A DNA stretch of 64,000 nt from Flaviflagellibacter rhizophilus (GTDB taxonomy: Bacteria; Pseudomonadota; Alphaproteobacteria; Rhizobiales; Methylopilaceae). The DNA is taken from the NCBI RefSeq assembly GCF_033898525.1, contig NZ_JAXAFJ010000004.1, positions 62,001 to 126,000 of the forward strand. The letters run 5' to 3'. The position numbers and the translations under genes were made by a program. Positions 8,440-17,117 of the stretch are shown here, in pieces. Below the pieces are notes generated by a model. That model saw only the letters and a list, made by a program, of their open reading frames with translations. It did not search any database and was not told where the DNA came from. Each line of letters starts with the position of its first letter. Position 1 is the stretch's first letter.

Positions 8440-8455
8440 GCGCTCCACAACAAGA

Positions 8456-8484
8456 AGCCCGTTCCGGTGGCGCCGGAACGGGCT
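8456..8484. terminator. Hairpin terminator after leuD
   Basis: AGCCCGTTCCGG pairs perfectly with CCGGAACGGGCT across a TGGCG loop. The following bases (CTCGAT) are not T-rich, so it is a strong hairpin but a weak intrinsic terminator. It lies between leuD and the convergent csbD-type gene. Confidence 0.65.
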
Positions 8485-8520
8485 CTCGATCAGTTGAAAT
8501 TCCGGGGCATCAGCCAGGCA

Positions 8521-8715
8521 TCAGAGATGCTTGTTTGCTGCGTCCTTGACGGTGTTTTTGGTGTCGCCCACCGCCTGCTGGGCTTCGCCCTTCAGTTCCT
8601 GCACCTTGCCGTCCGCCTTCAACTTCTCGTCGCCGGTGACGTTGCCGACGCCCTGCTTGATGTTGCCGGTGGCCTCATTGGCAAGGCCCTTGATCTTGTC
8701 GGTCGTGCCGCTCAT
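8521..8715 (-). CDS. CsbD family stress-response protein
   Basis: The ATG at 8715 has an AGGAGA site and gives the 64-residue product MSGTTDKIKGLANEATGNIK. The family repeats (GLANEATGNIKQGVGNVTGD, KAQG-like blocks) are clear. CsbD-like proteins are small, hydrophilic, disordered proteins induced by general stress; their biochemical role is not established. An EcfG-like promoter upstream at 8765-8790 fits stress regulation. A longer reading from 8784 has no ribosome-binding site. Confidence 0.93.
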   Translation of the reverse strand: MSGTTDKIKGLANEATGNIKQGVGNVTGDEKLKADGKVQELKGEAQQAVGDTKNTVKDAANKHL

Positions 8716-8764
8716 CGCGAGATCTCCTAAAGGGGACAGGGACGCTCCCTGTTCGTACGATATC

Positions 8765-8790
8765 AACCGTTCGAGGCCTGACATCGTTCC
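8765..8790 (-). promoter_or_regulatory. EcfG-type (general stress sigma factor) promoter for the csbD-like gene
   Basis: On the minus strand GGAAC (8790-8786) is followed after 16 bases by CGGTT (8769-8765). The alphaproteobacterial general stress response sigma factor EcfG recognises GGAAC followed by about 16-17 bases and a CGTT-like element. The element lies about 50 bases before the start codon of a typical EcfG-regulon gene type. Confidence 0.5.
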
Positions 8791-8802
8791 ATCGGACGCC
8801 GC

Positions 8803-9402
8803 TCACCGTGCGGTCGATAAAGCTGCCAGCCTCACATCGAGCCTCTCCCGGACGGCAGGCCATTCGCCATCGAGAATGGAGAAGACAACTGAGTCGCGGC
8901 GTACGCCACCGGGCAGGATCATGTGCGAGCGCAGCACGCCCTCCCGGACCCCGCCCAGCTTCGCGACGGCAGCCTGGCTGCGCAGGTTTGCGTGGTGGAT
9001 CTTGAACTCCACCCGCCGCGCGCCCCAGGCTTCGAAGGCGTGGCCAAGCAGAAGCCGCTTCGCCTCAGGGTTCACGGCGCTGCCCCAGACCTCGGGCACG
9101 TACCAGGTGTATCCAAGCTCCAGCCGGCGGTGTTCGGGCGCCATGTCGAACAGGCGCGACATCCCCACCAGACGGTTCTCCGCGAGGAGCCGGACGGCGA
9201 AGGGCAGTTGCCGCCCGTTTGCCAGCCCGTCCTGTGCTGCCTTGAGGTAGTCACCGATGTCGCCGCGTACCGAATAGCCCCAGATGCGCTCGTCGCCCGC
9301 CGCCTTCGCAAGTTCGGCGATATGGCTGTCCGTCAGGGGCTCGAGCCGCACGAAGCGGCCGGCAAGCGGAAGGATCGGCAGTTTTTCCGGATAGTTTTCC
9401 AC
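8803..9402 (-). CDS. GNAT family N-acetyltransferase (RimJ/RimL-like)
   Basis: The 199-residue protein has the RimL-like layout: GRFVRLEPLTDSHIAEL at the start, LELGYTWYVPEVWGSAVNPEAK in the middle and KIHHANLRSQAAVAKLGGVREG, the acetyl-CoA-associated C-terminal motif. Such enzymes acetylate N-termini or small molecules; this one's substrate is not predictable. It is not in an operon: the neighbour csbD-like gene is co-directional, with the EcfG-like element between them. Confidence 0.88.
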   Translation of the reverse strand: MENYPEKLPILPLAGRFVRLEPLTDSHIAELAKAAGDERIWGYSVRGDIGDYLKAAQDGLANGRQLPFAVRLLAENRLVGMSRLFDMAPEHRRLELGYTWYVPEVWGSAVNPEAKRLLLGHAFEAWGARRVEFKIHHANLRSQAAVAKLGGVREGVLRSHMILPGGVRRDSVVFSILDGEWPAVRERLDVRLAALSTAR

Positions 9403-9497
9403 CGGCGGGGCTTACCACCCGGCAGCGCGCTACAACAAGGCTTGCGCCGGGACGCGGATTGCGCATTTTGCAAGCCGAACCACGCAAGGGACCAATC

Positions 9498-9884
9498 ATG
9501 TCGCGCCGCCTCATCTCCTCCGGGTCAGAGTTCGAGAAAGTGGCGGGCTATTCGCGCGCGGTCGTCCAGGGTGATTGGGTGTTCGTGGCCGGCACGACAG
9601 GTCCGGACCCGGAGACCAAGACCTTTCCCGCCGATGTGGAGCAGCAGACGCGAAATGCGTTTGCCATCATCGCCAAGGCGCTCGAAGAGGCCGGCAGCAG
9701 CCTGGCAGATGCCGTGCGCGTGCAGTATTTCGTGACCAGCCGCGAAGACGCGGAAAAGGTGTTCCCGATCTGTGGTGAGTATCTGGGCGAAGCTCGTCCC
9801 GCCGCCGGCATCTACGTGGTTTCGGGGCTTTACCGTCCGGAAATGCTGATCGAAATCGAACTCACCGCCCTCAAGCAGGGCTAG
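9498..9884 (+). CDS. RidA family protein (enamine/imine deaminase type)
   Basis: The ATG at 9498 (MSRRLISSGSEFEKVAGYSR) follows AAGGGA and gives 128 residues. The YjgF/RidA fold is recognisable from VVQGDWVFVAGTTG, TRNAFAIIAKALEEAGSSLADAV and the C-terminal PEMLIEIELTAL. RidA proteins hydrolyse reactive enamines from PLP enzymes, and placement just upstream of leuB in a branched-chain amino acid region is consistent with that. The archetypal Arg before the last strand is not plainly seen (RPAAGIYVV instead), so it may belong to a RidA subfamily of another specificity. Confidence 0.85.
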   Translation: MSRRLISSGSEFEKVAGYSRAVVQGDWVFVAGTTGPDPETKTFPADVEQQTRNAFAIIAKALEEAGSSLADAVRVQYFVTSREDAEKVFPICGEYLGEARPAAGIYVVSGLYRPEMLIEIELTALKQG

Positions 9885-9971
9885 CCGCGTACAAGCCTCC
9901 GTCTTCTCTCAGAGCTTGTAGACATACCGGGCGGCTTCCGCCGTCTTTGAACAGCAACAAGGACTTCGCAC

Positions 9972-11084
9972 ATGGCCACGCACAAGCTCCTCCTCCTGCC
10001 GGGCGACGGCATCGGCGTCGAGGTTATGGAAGAGGTGAAGGGCCTCATGAAATGGCTGGAGGCCCGCGGCCTTGCGAGCTTCGCCATCGAAGAGGATCTG
10101 GTTGGCGGCGCGGCGTTCGATGCCCATGGCGAGGCGATCTCCGACGAGACCATGGCGCGCGCGCAGGCCGCCGATGCCATCATCTTCGGCGCGGTCGGCG
10201 GTCCGAAGTGGGATAAGGTCTCCTATGACAAGCGCCCTGAAGCAGGCCTTCTGCGGCTGCGCAAGGACCTCGACCTGTTCGCCAATCTGCGGCCCGCGAT
10301 CTGCTATCCGGCACTGGCGGATTCTTCGTCGCTGAAGCGCGAGATCGTCGAAGGGCTCGACATTCTCATCGTGCGCGAGCTGACCGGCGGCACCTATTTC
10401 GGCGAGCCGAAGGAGATCGTGACGCTGGAGAACGGCCAGCGCCGCGCGGTGGATACGCAGGTCTACACGACCAGCGAGATCGAGCGCATCGCCCGCGTCG
10501 CCTTCGAGCTTGGCCGCCTGCGCAAGAACCGCGTCCATTCCGCCGAGAAGCGCAATGTGATGAAGAGCGGCCTGCTGTGGAACCAGGTGGTCACCGCCCT
10601 GCACGCTGCCGAGTACAGCGACGTGAACCTCGAGCACATCCTGGCGGACAATTGCGCCATGCAGCTCGTGCGCAATCCCAAGCAGTTCGACGTGCTCGTC
10701 ACCGACAACCTGTTCGGAGACATCCTGTCGGACGCAGCCGCGATGTTGACCGGTTCGCTGGGCATGCTGCCTTCCGCCTCTCTGGGCGCCGAAGACCCCG
10801 TGACCGGCAAGCGCAAGGCGCTGTACGAGCCCGTCCATGGCTCCGCTCCGGATATCTCCGGCAAGGGCCTCGCGAACCCGATCGCGGAGCTGGCCAGCTT
10901 CGGCATGGCACTCCGCTATTCGCTGGATCTCGGCGACATAGCGGACGCGCTGGACCGCGCGATCGCGCGCGTGCTGTCGCAGGGCTTCCGCACCGGTGAC
11001 ATCGCAGCACCCGGCGAGAAGACGGTCGGCACGGTCGAGATGGGCCAGGCGGTCATCACCGCGCTGGAACACGAACTCGGCTGA
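9972..11084 (+). CDS. leuB: 3-isopropylmalate dehydrogenase
   Basis: LeuB oxidatively decarboxylates 3-isopropylmalate to 2-ketoisocaproate. The 370-residue product begins MATHKLLLLPGDGIGVEVM and shows GAVGGPKWD, the substrate-binding LLRLRKDLDLFANLRPA, RELTGGTYFGEPKE, the metal-binding VTDNLFGDILSDAAAMLTGSLGMLPSAS and the NAD-binding PVHGSAPDISGKGLANP. Normal length. It completes the leucine set with leuC and leuD and is closed by a strong terminator. Confidence 0.97.
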   Translation: MATHKLLLLPGDGIGVEVMEEVKGLMKWLEARGLASFAIEEDLVGGAAFDAHGEAISDETMARAQAADAIIFGAVGGPKWDKVSYDKRPEAGLLRLRKDLDLFANLRPAICYPALADSSSLKREIVEGLDILIVRELTGGTYFGEPKEIVTLENGQRRAVDTQVYTTSEIERIARVAFELGRLRKNRVHSAEKRNVMKSGLLWNQVVTALHAAEYSDVNLEHILADNCAMQLVRNPKQFDVLVTDNLFGDILSDAAAMLTGSLGMLPSASLGAEDPVTGKRKALYEPVHGSAPDISGKGLANPIAELASFGMALRYSLDLGDIADALDRAIARVLSQGFRTGDIAAPGEKTVGTVEMGQAVITALEHELG

Positions 11085-11105
11085 GGCGCACGTCTCCAGA
11101 CAAAG

Positions 11106-11134
11106 AAAAAGCCCCGCTCAGGCGGGGCTTTTTT
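11106..11134 (+). terminator. Rho-independent terminator after leuB
   Basis: AAAAGCCCCGC pairs with GCGGGGCTTTT around a TCAG loop and runs into six T. It lies between leuB and the convergent gene at 11155 and could act in both directions. Confidence 0.9.
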
Positions 11135-11154
11135 ATTCAACGTCGGAAGAACGA

Positions 11155-11466
11155 TCAGCGAACCCGGTCAGGCGCGCGCAGCACATAGATCATCGGATTG
11201 CTGGGCAGGTCCAGCTGGTCGTGGAACGGGAATCGCTGGAAGCCCTCGACGCCCGAATAGTTCGAGGACAGGAACTGGTTGCCAGTGAGGTTCGACAGCT
11301 CGTAATCTCGCGCGGTGCGGGGCGCCTGTGCAGTGCCAGGGTCCATGAAGCTCGGGCCGATGGTGACACGGACGCCCGGAAGGTTGCGATCTTCCTGAGC
11401 CGAGGCCGGCAGGGCAGCGCCCGCGAGGACGAGGGCGGCAACGGCCGCGGCGGACAGGATGCGCAT
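11155..11466 (-). CDS. Small secreted protein of unknown function
   Basis: The ATG at 11466 gives 103 residues starting MRILSAAAVAALVLAGAALP, a clear signal peptide cleaved near ASA-Q. The mature part is a compact acidic/aromatic domain (TIGPSFMDPG, YELSNLTGNQFLSSNYSGVEGF) without a motif I recognise. It sits convergent with leuB and divergent from asd. A longer reading from 11553 would add a non-signal extension and is unlikely. Confidence 0.65.
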   Translation of the reverse strand: MRILSAAAVAALVLAGAALPASAQEDRNLPGVRVTIGPSFMDPGTAQAPRTARDYELSNLTGNQFLSSNYSGVEGFQRFPFHDQLDLPSNPMIYVLRAPDRVR

Positions 11467-11666
11467 GTTGTTTGCTCCGACCGAATAAAAGACTCTTCGG
11501 TAGGGCAATGTGCGACGCCGCGCGAAGGTTCCGCAAGCGCATTCCGGCGGCACCGCCTTTAACTTTCCACGGTGTTGCCCTATAGCCAGCCGTCTTGATC
11601 ACGGGCTGGCTCAACGCCACTTCAGGCCCGGCCGCGCTGAGCAGCGCCGCAACAGAGGAACCCCTT

Positions 11667-12692
11667 ATGGGCTACAGGATCGCCGTTGTCGGCGCCACGG
11701 GCAATGTGGGCCGCGAAATGATGAACATCCTCGCCGAGCGGGAGTTTCCCGTCGACGAGCTGGTTCCCCTTGCCTCGCGCCGGTCGCAGGGCACCGAGGT
11801 GTCGTTCGGCGACCGCACCCTGAAATGCCAGACGCTCGACAATTTCGACTTCTCGAAGACCGATATCTGCCTGATGTCGGCCGGCGGCGACGTGTCCAAG
11901 GAGTGGTCCCCGAAGATCGCGGCACAGGGCGCCATCGTCATCGATAACTCCTCGGCCTGGCGCTACGACGCCGACGTGCCGCTGGTGGTGCCGGAAGTGA
12001 ACGCGGACGCGGTCGCCGGCTACACCAGGAAGGGCATCATCGCCAACCCGAACTGCTCGACCGCCCAGCTCGTCGTGGCGCTGAAGCCGCTGCACGACGC
12101 GGCGACGATCAAGCGCGTCGTGGTCGCCACCTACCAGTCCGTCTCCGGCGCCGGCAAGGATGCCATGGACGAGCTGTGGAACCAGACCAAGGGCATCTTC
12201 GTCAACGACGAGCCGACGCCCCAGAAGTTCACCAAGCGCATCGCCTTCAACGTCATTCCCCACATCGATTCCTTCATGGACGATGGCTACACCAAGGAGG
12301 AATGGAAGGTGATGGTCGAGACCAAGAAGATCCTCGACCCCAAGATCAAGCTGACCTGCACGGCCGTGCGCGTGCCGGTCTTCGTCAGCCATTCGGAAGC
12401 CGTGAACATCGAGTTCGAGCGTCCGATCTCGGCCGACGAGGCGCGCGACATCCTGCGTGAGGCGCCGGGCTGCCTTGTTGTCGACAAGCGTGAGCCGGGT
12501 GGCTACGTCACGCCTTACGAGGCGACGGGCGAGGACGCGACCTATATTTCCCGCATCCGCGAGGATTTCACGGTCGAGAACGGCCTGTCGATGTGGATCG
12601 TGTCCGACAATCTGCGCAAGGGCGCGGCCCTCAACGCCGTCCAGATCGCGGAGTGCCTGCTCAATCGCGGGCTGCTGAAGAAGGCGGCCTGA
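11667..12692 (+). CDS. asd: Aspartate-semialdehyde dehydrogenase
   Basis: Asd reduces aspartyl phosphate to the semialdehyde, the branch point to lysine/diaminopimelate, threonine and methionine. The ATG at 11667 follows AGAGGAA and gives MGYRIAVVGATGNVGREMMN; 341 residues. The NADP-binding GATGNVG, the catalytic Cys in IIANPNCSTAQLVVAL, and VPVFVSHSEAVNIEFERP are present. It ends seven bases before the convergent carbonic anhydrase stop, and its terminator lies inside that gene. Confidence 0.97.
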   Translation: MGYRIAVVGATGNVGREMMNILAEREFPVDELVPLASRRSQGTEVSFGDRTLKCQTLDNFDFSKTDICLMSAGGDVSKEWSPKIAAQGAIVIDNSSAWRYDADVPLVVPEVNADAVAGYTRKGIIANPNCSTAQLVVALKPLHDAATIKRVVVATYQSVSGAGKDAMDELWNQTKGIFVNDEPTPQKFTKRIAFNVIPHIDSFMDDGYTKEEWKVMVETKKILDPKIKLTCTAVRVPVFVSHSEAVNIEFERPISADEARDILREAPGCLVVDKREPGGYVTPYEATGEDATYISRIREDFTVENGLSMWIVSDNLRKGAALNAVQIAECLLNRGLLKKAA

Positions 12693-12699
12693 GCCGCTT

Positions 12700-13359
12700 C
12701 TACGCGATCAGCTGACTTCCGAGAACGGGCGCGAAAGCGCCCGTTTCTTCATCCAGCACCGTCAGTTGTCCGTTCGCTATGTCGAGATGGGCGCCGTGCA
12801 CGGTCAGCGTGCCTTCGGCTTCGCGGCGGGAGACTTCCGGGAAAGTGCGAAGGTGGCGGATGGACAGCCGGATGGCCGCCTCCTCGGTCGCCAGTTCCAG
12901 CGCACGCCCGAGAAGGCCCGGCTCGCGGGCCAGGGCATCCTCCTTGGCGCCTTCGATCAGGTCCATCCAGTGCCCGATGAAGTCGCCGCGCGAACCGGCG
13001 TTCTCGTCGAAGCTGGACTGAAGATAGGCTTTCACGCCTCCGCAATGGGAATGGCCCATCACAACGATATGCGGCACCGCGAGCCCGAGCAGCGCGAACT
13101 CGATGGCGGCGGAGGTGCCATGGTGGCGCCCGTCCGGCTGATAAGGCGGCACCACGTTCGCGACATTGCGCATCACGAACAGTTCGCCGGGGCCGGATGA
13201 GAACACCGTCTCGGGCGACATCCGGCTGTCACAGCAGGCGATGATGAATGCCTGCGGTGCCTGTCCAAGGGCAGCGAGCTGTGCCAGACGGCCGCGTTCC
13301 TGCGGAAGCCGTGCCTCGCGCCACAAACGATATCCGTCGACCAGTCCACTCGGCAGCAT
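12700..13359 (-). CDS. Beta-class carbonic anhydrase
   Basis: Interconverts CO2 and bicarbonate. The ATG at 13359 is preceded by AGGAGAG and gives 219 residues. Zinc ligands and the Asp-Arg dyad are visible in ACCDSRMSP (about residues 41-49), and HIVVMGHSHCGGVKAYL supplies His and Cys ligands. Bicarbonate feeds carboxylases in central metabolism. A frame extension to 13449 lacks a ribosome-binding site. The gene is convergent with asd and its 3' part contains the asd terminator. Confidence 0.95.
   Translation of the reverse strand: MLPSGLVDGYRLWREARLPQERGRLAQLAALGQAPQAFIIACCDSRMSPETVFSSGPGELFVMRNVANVVPPYQPDGRHHGTSAAIEFALLGLAVPHIVVMGHSHCGGVKAYLQSSFDENAGSRGDFIGHWMDLIEGAKEDALAREPGLLGRALELATEEAAIRLSIRHLRTFPEVSRREAEGTLTVHGAHLDIANGQLTVLDEETGAFAPVLGSQLIA
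12724..12749. terminator. Bidirectional-looking terminator inside the carbonic anhydrase 3' end
   Basis: AACGGGCGC pairs with GCGCCCGTT around a stable GAAA loop, followed by TCTTC on the plus strand. It is placed 31 bases after the asd stop but within the last codons of the convergent carbonic anhydrase gene, so the protein-coding sequence and the terminator share DNA. Confidence 0.7.
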
Positions 13360-13485
13360 GCGTGTTCTCTCCTGCTCGCTGCGTCCTAAGAGTTCGAGGC
13401 GTCCGGGTCCAGAGCTTTGACGCAAGGCAGCTGCAGCAACACTGCGCACTTGGCAGCAGCCCTGATGGATGCTTAGGGTCTGGCC

Positions 13486-14373
13486 ATGTCGAACCTCCGC
13501 CCGCGCCGCAGCGTCCTCTACATCCCCGGCTCCAACACCCGTGCCCAGGCCAAGGGCCGAACGCTGCCGGTCGATGCGGTGGTTTTCGACCTCGAAGACT
13601 CGGTGGCCTCCGAGGTGAAGAAGGCGGCTCGCGAGCAGGTCATCGAGACCATCCGCGAGGGCGGCTACGGAAACCGTGAAGTGGTGATGCGCGTCAACGC
13701 CGCCCGCACGGAGTTCTACGAGGACGACATGACGGCCGCCGTCGCGGCGCGGCCGGACGCCGTCCTCCTATCCAAGGTGGAGAGCGTGGCGGAGATCTTT
13801 GCGGCGGAGCGGCATCTTCGCGGCCGTCCGGAAACGCACGGTATCGCCCTCTGGGCCATGGTGGAGACGGCGCGTGGCCTGCAGGACATCGCCAACATCG
13901 CCGCATCCGTGCGCACGCCGGAGGGCCACCGCCTCGCCGGGCTCGTGCTCGGCACCAACGACATCCTGCGCGAGACCCGCGTAAAGCTGGTCGACGAGAA
14001 CCGCGGACCTGTCGCGGCCTGGCTCAGCTTTGCCGTGCTTGCCGCACGCGCGGAGGGCCTGTTCATCCTCGACGGCGTCTACAACGACTTCTCGAACACC
14101 ACCGGCTTCGAGGCCGAGTGCGAGGAGGCGCGCGCCCTTGGCATGGACGGCAAGACCATCATCCACCCCAATCAGGTGGAGCCGGCCAATCGCATCTTCG
14201 GACCGTCCGAGGCGGAGCTGGAAGATGCCCGCGCTGTCATCGAGGCCTTTTCACGCCCCGAAAACGCCGCGCGAGGCGTTCTTTCGCTGAACGGCCGCAT
14301 GATCGAGCGCATGCACATCGAAGTGGCACAGCGTGCCCTGGACATGGCAGCGCAGATCGACGCGCTAAAGTGA
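13486..14373 (+). CDS. HpcH/HpaI aldolase/citrate lyase family protein (CoA-ester lyase, malyl-CoA lyase/thioesterase type)
   Basis: A TIM-barrel CoA-ester lyase of 295 residues. CitE/Mcl family landmarks are RRSVLYIPGSNTRA, the acidic metal site in VFDLEDSVA, RVNAART, ALWAMVETARGLQDI, LVLGTNDIL, DGVYNDF and MDGKTIIHPNQVEPANRIF. Close relatives cleave L-malyl-CoA, beta-methylmalyl-CoA or citramalyl-CoA, or hydrolyse (3S)-malyl-CoA; the sequence does not decide. It precedes sdhCDAB by about 100 bases, a common arrangement in Hyphomicrobiales. Confidence 0.9.
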   Translation: MSNLRPRRSVLYIPGSNTRAQAKGRTLPVDAVVFDLEDSVASEVKKAAREQVIETIREGGYGNREVVMRVNAARTEFYEDDMTAAVAARPDAVLLSKVESVAEIFAAERHLRGRPETHGIALWAMVETARGLQDIANIAASVRTPEGHRLAGLVLGTNDILRETRVKLVDENRGPVAAWLSFAVLAARAEGLFILDGVYNDFSNTTGFEAECEEARALGMDGKTIIHPNQVEPANRIFGPSEAELEDARAVIEAFSRPENAARGVLSLNGRMIERMHIEVAQRALDMAAQIDALK

Positions 14374-14469
14374 ATGCAATCATGACAGGGGCGAGGGGCT
14401 GACCCGCACCCGGCAGCATTGCCAGCCTGCATGCTGTCTACTACGTTTCCAAAGTCAGCAGGGGAACGC

Positions 14470-14883
14470 GTGATTTTGGCAGACATTCGCCCGGCCCGAA
14501 CACTGCCGCAGCGGCCCACTTCGCCGCACCTCGAAATCTACCGGTTCACCTGGACGATGGCCATGTCCATCGCCCATCGCATCAGCGGCATGGCTGCCTA
14601 TTTCGGCATCATCCTTCTGGTTGTCTGGCTTGGAGCGGCCGCATCCGGCCCGGAGAACTATGCTCTCGTCGCCGGCCTGTTCGGTTCGTGGATCGGCATC
14701 CTTGTTCTGGTCCTGCTGAGTTGGGCCATCATCCACCACGCGATCGGAGGCGTCCGGCACATGGTCTGGGACACCGGCCGCAGTCTGGACCGCACAAGCC
14801 GTATGCTGTGGGCGCAGGCGACACTTGCCGGATCGGTCTCGCTGACCATCCTTCTGTGGCTCCTGATCTATCTGGGAGCTTGA
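14470..14883 (+). CDS. sdhC: Succinate dehydrogenase cytochrome b556 subunit
   Basis: Membrane anchor and heme b/quinone site of complex II. The GTG at 14470, with AGGGGAAC just upstream, gives 137 residues; an ATG 17 codons earlier would add an unconserved leader. RPTSPHLEIYRFTWTM and SIAHRISGMA are the SdhC signature; HHAIGGVRHMVWD carries the heme ligand histidine region. Three membrane helices are predictable. First gene of sdhCDAB. Confidence 0.93.
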   Translation: MILADIRPARTLPQRPTSPHLEIYRFTWTMAMSIAHRISGMAAYFGIILLVVWLGAAASGPENYALVAGLFGSWIGILVLVLLSWAIIHHAIGGVRHMVWDTGRSLDRTSRMLWAQATLAGSVSLTILLWLLIYLGA

Positions 14884-14886
14884 GGG

Positions 14887-15267
14887 ATGGTTTCACGCAC
14901 CACGCTTGCCCGGGTACGGGGACACGGCGCGTCCGGCAGCGGCACGCGCGAATACTGGCACATGAAGGTGACGTCGTACGCGCTCTTGCCGCTGACGGTG
15001 TTCCTCATCGGCCTGCTGGTCACCCTGGCCGGGGCCGACCATGCCACCGTAGTGGCGACGCTCTCCTCCCCGGTGTTCGGCCTGCCGCTCTTCCTCTTCA
15101 TCCTGTGCAATGCCGTCCATATGCAGGTGGGCATGCAGAACGTGATCGACGATTACGCGGCACGTGGCCCGTGGCGGAAGCCGGCCGTGCTGGCCAACAT
15201 CTTCTTTTCCTATGGAGCATCGGCGGCGGCCGCCTATTTCCTCCTCAAGCTCAGCCTGGGACAGTGA
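14887..15267 (+). CDS. sdhD: Succinate dehydrogenase hydrophobic membrane anchor subunit
   Basis: The 126-residue protein begins three bases after sdhC and has three hydrophobic helices. GSGTREYWHMKVTSYALLPL is the alphaproteobacterial SdhD start and HMQVGMQNVIDDYA the conserved quinone-site/heme region. It completes the membrane part of complex II and is followed four bases later by sdhA. Confidence 0.93.
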   Translation: MVSRTTLARVRGHGASGSGTREYWHMKVTSYALLPLTVFLIGLLVTLAGADHATVVATLSSPVFGLPLFLFILCNAVHMQVGMQNVIDDYAARGPWRKPAVLANIFFSYGASAAAAYFLLKLSLGQ

Positions 15268-15271
15268 CCCG

Positions 15272-17086
15272 ATGAACGCTTCGGCACGGCCGACGCCTGC
15301 CTACGAGATCCACGACCACACCTATGACGTGGTGGTGGTGGGAGCCGGCGGCGCCGGGATGCGCGCTGTGCTGGGCTGCGCACAGGCCGGGCTCCGCACA
15401 GCCTGCATCACCAAGGTGTTCCCCACCCGCTCGCACACCGTGGCGGCGCAGGGCGGCATGTCGGCGGCACTTGGCAATATGTCGTCGGACGAATGGCGCT
15501 GGCACATGTTCGACACCATCAAGGGGTCGGACTGGCTGGGCGACCAGGACGCCATCGAATATCTGTGCCGCAACGCGCCCGCCGCCGTCTATGAGCTGGA
15601 GCACTGGGGCGTGCCCTTCTCCCGCACCGAAGCCGGCCGCATCTACCAGCGTCCGTTCGGCGGCATGACGACGGAATATGGCGAGGGCGGCCCGGCCCAG
15701 CGCACCTGCGCGGCGGCAGACCGCACCGGCCACGCCATCCTGCACACGCTCTACGGCCAGTGCGTGAAGCACAAATCCGAGTTCTTCATCGAGTATTTCG
15801 CGCTCGACCTCATCATGGACGAGGAAGGCCAGTGCCGTGGCGTCATCGCCATGCGGATGGACGACGGCACCATCCACCGCTTCCGCGGGCACATGACCAT
15901 CCTCGCCACCGGCGGCTATGGACGCGCCTATTTCTCCTGCACCTCCGCACATACCTGCACGGGCGATGGCGGCGGCATGGTGCTGCGCGCCGGACTGCCG
16001 CTGCAGGACATGGAATTCGTGCAGTTCCACCCCTCCGGCATCTACGGCGCTGGCTGCCTCATCACCGAGGGCGCGCGCGGCGAAGGCGGCTACCTCACGA
16101 ATTCCGAGGGCGAGCGCTTCATGGAGCGCTATGCCCCCCACGCCAAGGACCTCGCCTCCCGCGACGTGGTGTCCCGCGCCATGACCATCGAGATCCGCGA
16201 GGGGCGTGGCGTCGGCAAGCTGAACGACCACATCATGCTGCATCTCGAGCACCTCGATCCCGAAGTGCTTCACGAGCGCCTGCCCGGCATCTCCGAGAGC
16301 GCGCGCATCTTCTCGGGCGTCGACGTGACGCGCGAGCCGATCCCGGTGCTGCCGACGGTGCATTACAATATGGGCGGCATCCCTACGAACTATCACGGCG
16401 AGGTCGTGACCAAGCGGAACGGCGATCCCGACTTCGTGGTGCCGGGCCTGATGGCGCTGGGCGAAGGCGCCTGCGTCTCCGTGCACGGCGCCAACCGCCT
16501 CGGCTCCAATTCGCTGACCGACCTCATCGTCTTCGGCCGCGCCGCAGGGCAGCGCTGCGCGGACATCATCAAACCGGGATCGCCGCAGCCGGAGCTTCCG
16601 GCCGGCGCTGTCGAGAAGTCGCTGGGGCGGCTCGATCGCCTGCGCCACGCCAATGGCGGGACGCCGACCGCCGAACTCCGCCTTCGCATGCAGCGCACCA
16701 TGCAGTCGAACTGCGCCGTGTTCCGCACCGGCGAGGTGCTGAAGGAAGGCCAGGAGTTGATCCACGAGGTTTGGGCCGCAAGCGACGACATCAAGGTCAC
16801 CGACCGTTCGCTGGTGTGGAATTCCGACCTGATCGAGACGCTGGAATTCGACAACCTGATCGGTCAGGCCGTCGTCACGGTGGAAAGCGCGCTGAACCGC
16901 GAGGAAAGCCGCGGCGCCCATGCCCGGGAGGACTTCCCGGATCGCGACGACCTGCACTGGATGAAGCACAGCCTGGCCTCCGCCGACCCAGAGGCGCGCA
17001 CGGTCAGCATCGACTATCGACCCGTCCATTCCTACACGCTGACGGACGAGGTCCAGTACATCGAGCCGCGCAAGCGGGTTTACTGA
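15272..17086 (+). CDS. sdhA: Succinate dehydrogenase flavoprotein subunit
   Basis: Oxidises succinate to fumarate with covalently bound FAD. The ATG at 15272 gives MNASARPTPAYEIHDHTYDV and 604 residues; longer readings enter sdhD. The dinucleotide fold VVVGAGGAGMRA, the flavinylated His in SHTVAAQGGMSAALGN (about residue 55), the active-site block FHPSGIYGAGCLITEGARGEGG and HGANRLGSNSLTDL are all intact. Electrons pass to SdhB and then to quinone through SdhCD. Confidence 0.98.
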   Translation: MNASARPTPAYEIHDHTYDVVVVGAGGAGMRAVLGCAQAGLRTACITKVFPTRSHTVAAQGGMSAALGNMSSDEWRWHMFDTIKGSDWLGDQDAIEYLCRNAPAAVYELEHWGVPFSRTEAGRIYQRPFGGMTTEYGEGGPAQRTCAAADRTGHAILHTLYGQCVKHKSEFFIEYFALDLIMDEEGQCRGVIAMRMDDGTIHRFRGHMTILATGGYGRAYFSCTSAHTCTGDGGGMVLRAGLPLQDMEFVQFHPSGIYGAGCLITEGARGEGGYLTNSEGERFMERYAPHAKDLASRDVVSRAMTIEIREGRGVGKLNDHIMLHLEHLDPEVLHERLPGISESARIFSGVDVTREPIPVLPTVHYNMGGIPTNYHGEVVTKRNGDPDFVVPGLMALGEGACVSVHGANRLGSNSLTDLIVFGRAAGQRCADIIKPGSPQPELPAGAVEKSLGRLDRLRHANGGTPTAELRLRMQRTMQSNCAVFRTGEVLKEGQELIHEVWAASDDIKVTDRSLVWNSDLIETLEFDNLIGQAVVTVESALNREESRGAHAREDFPDRDDLHWMKHSLASADPEARTVSIDYRPVHSYTLTDEVQYIEPRKRVY

Positions 17087-17117
17087 GAGAGAAGGCTGCC
17101 CGGAGGGCACCAGGTCC

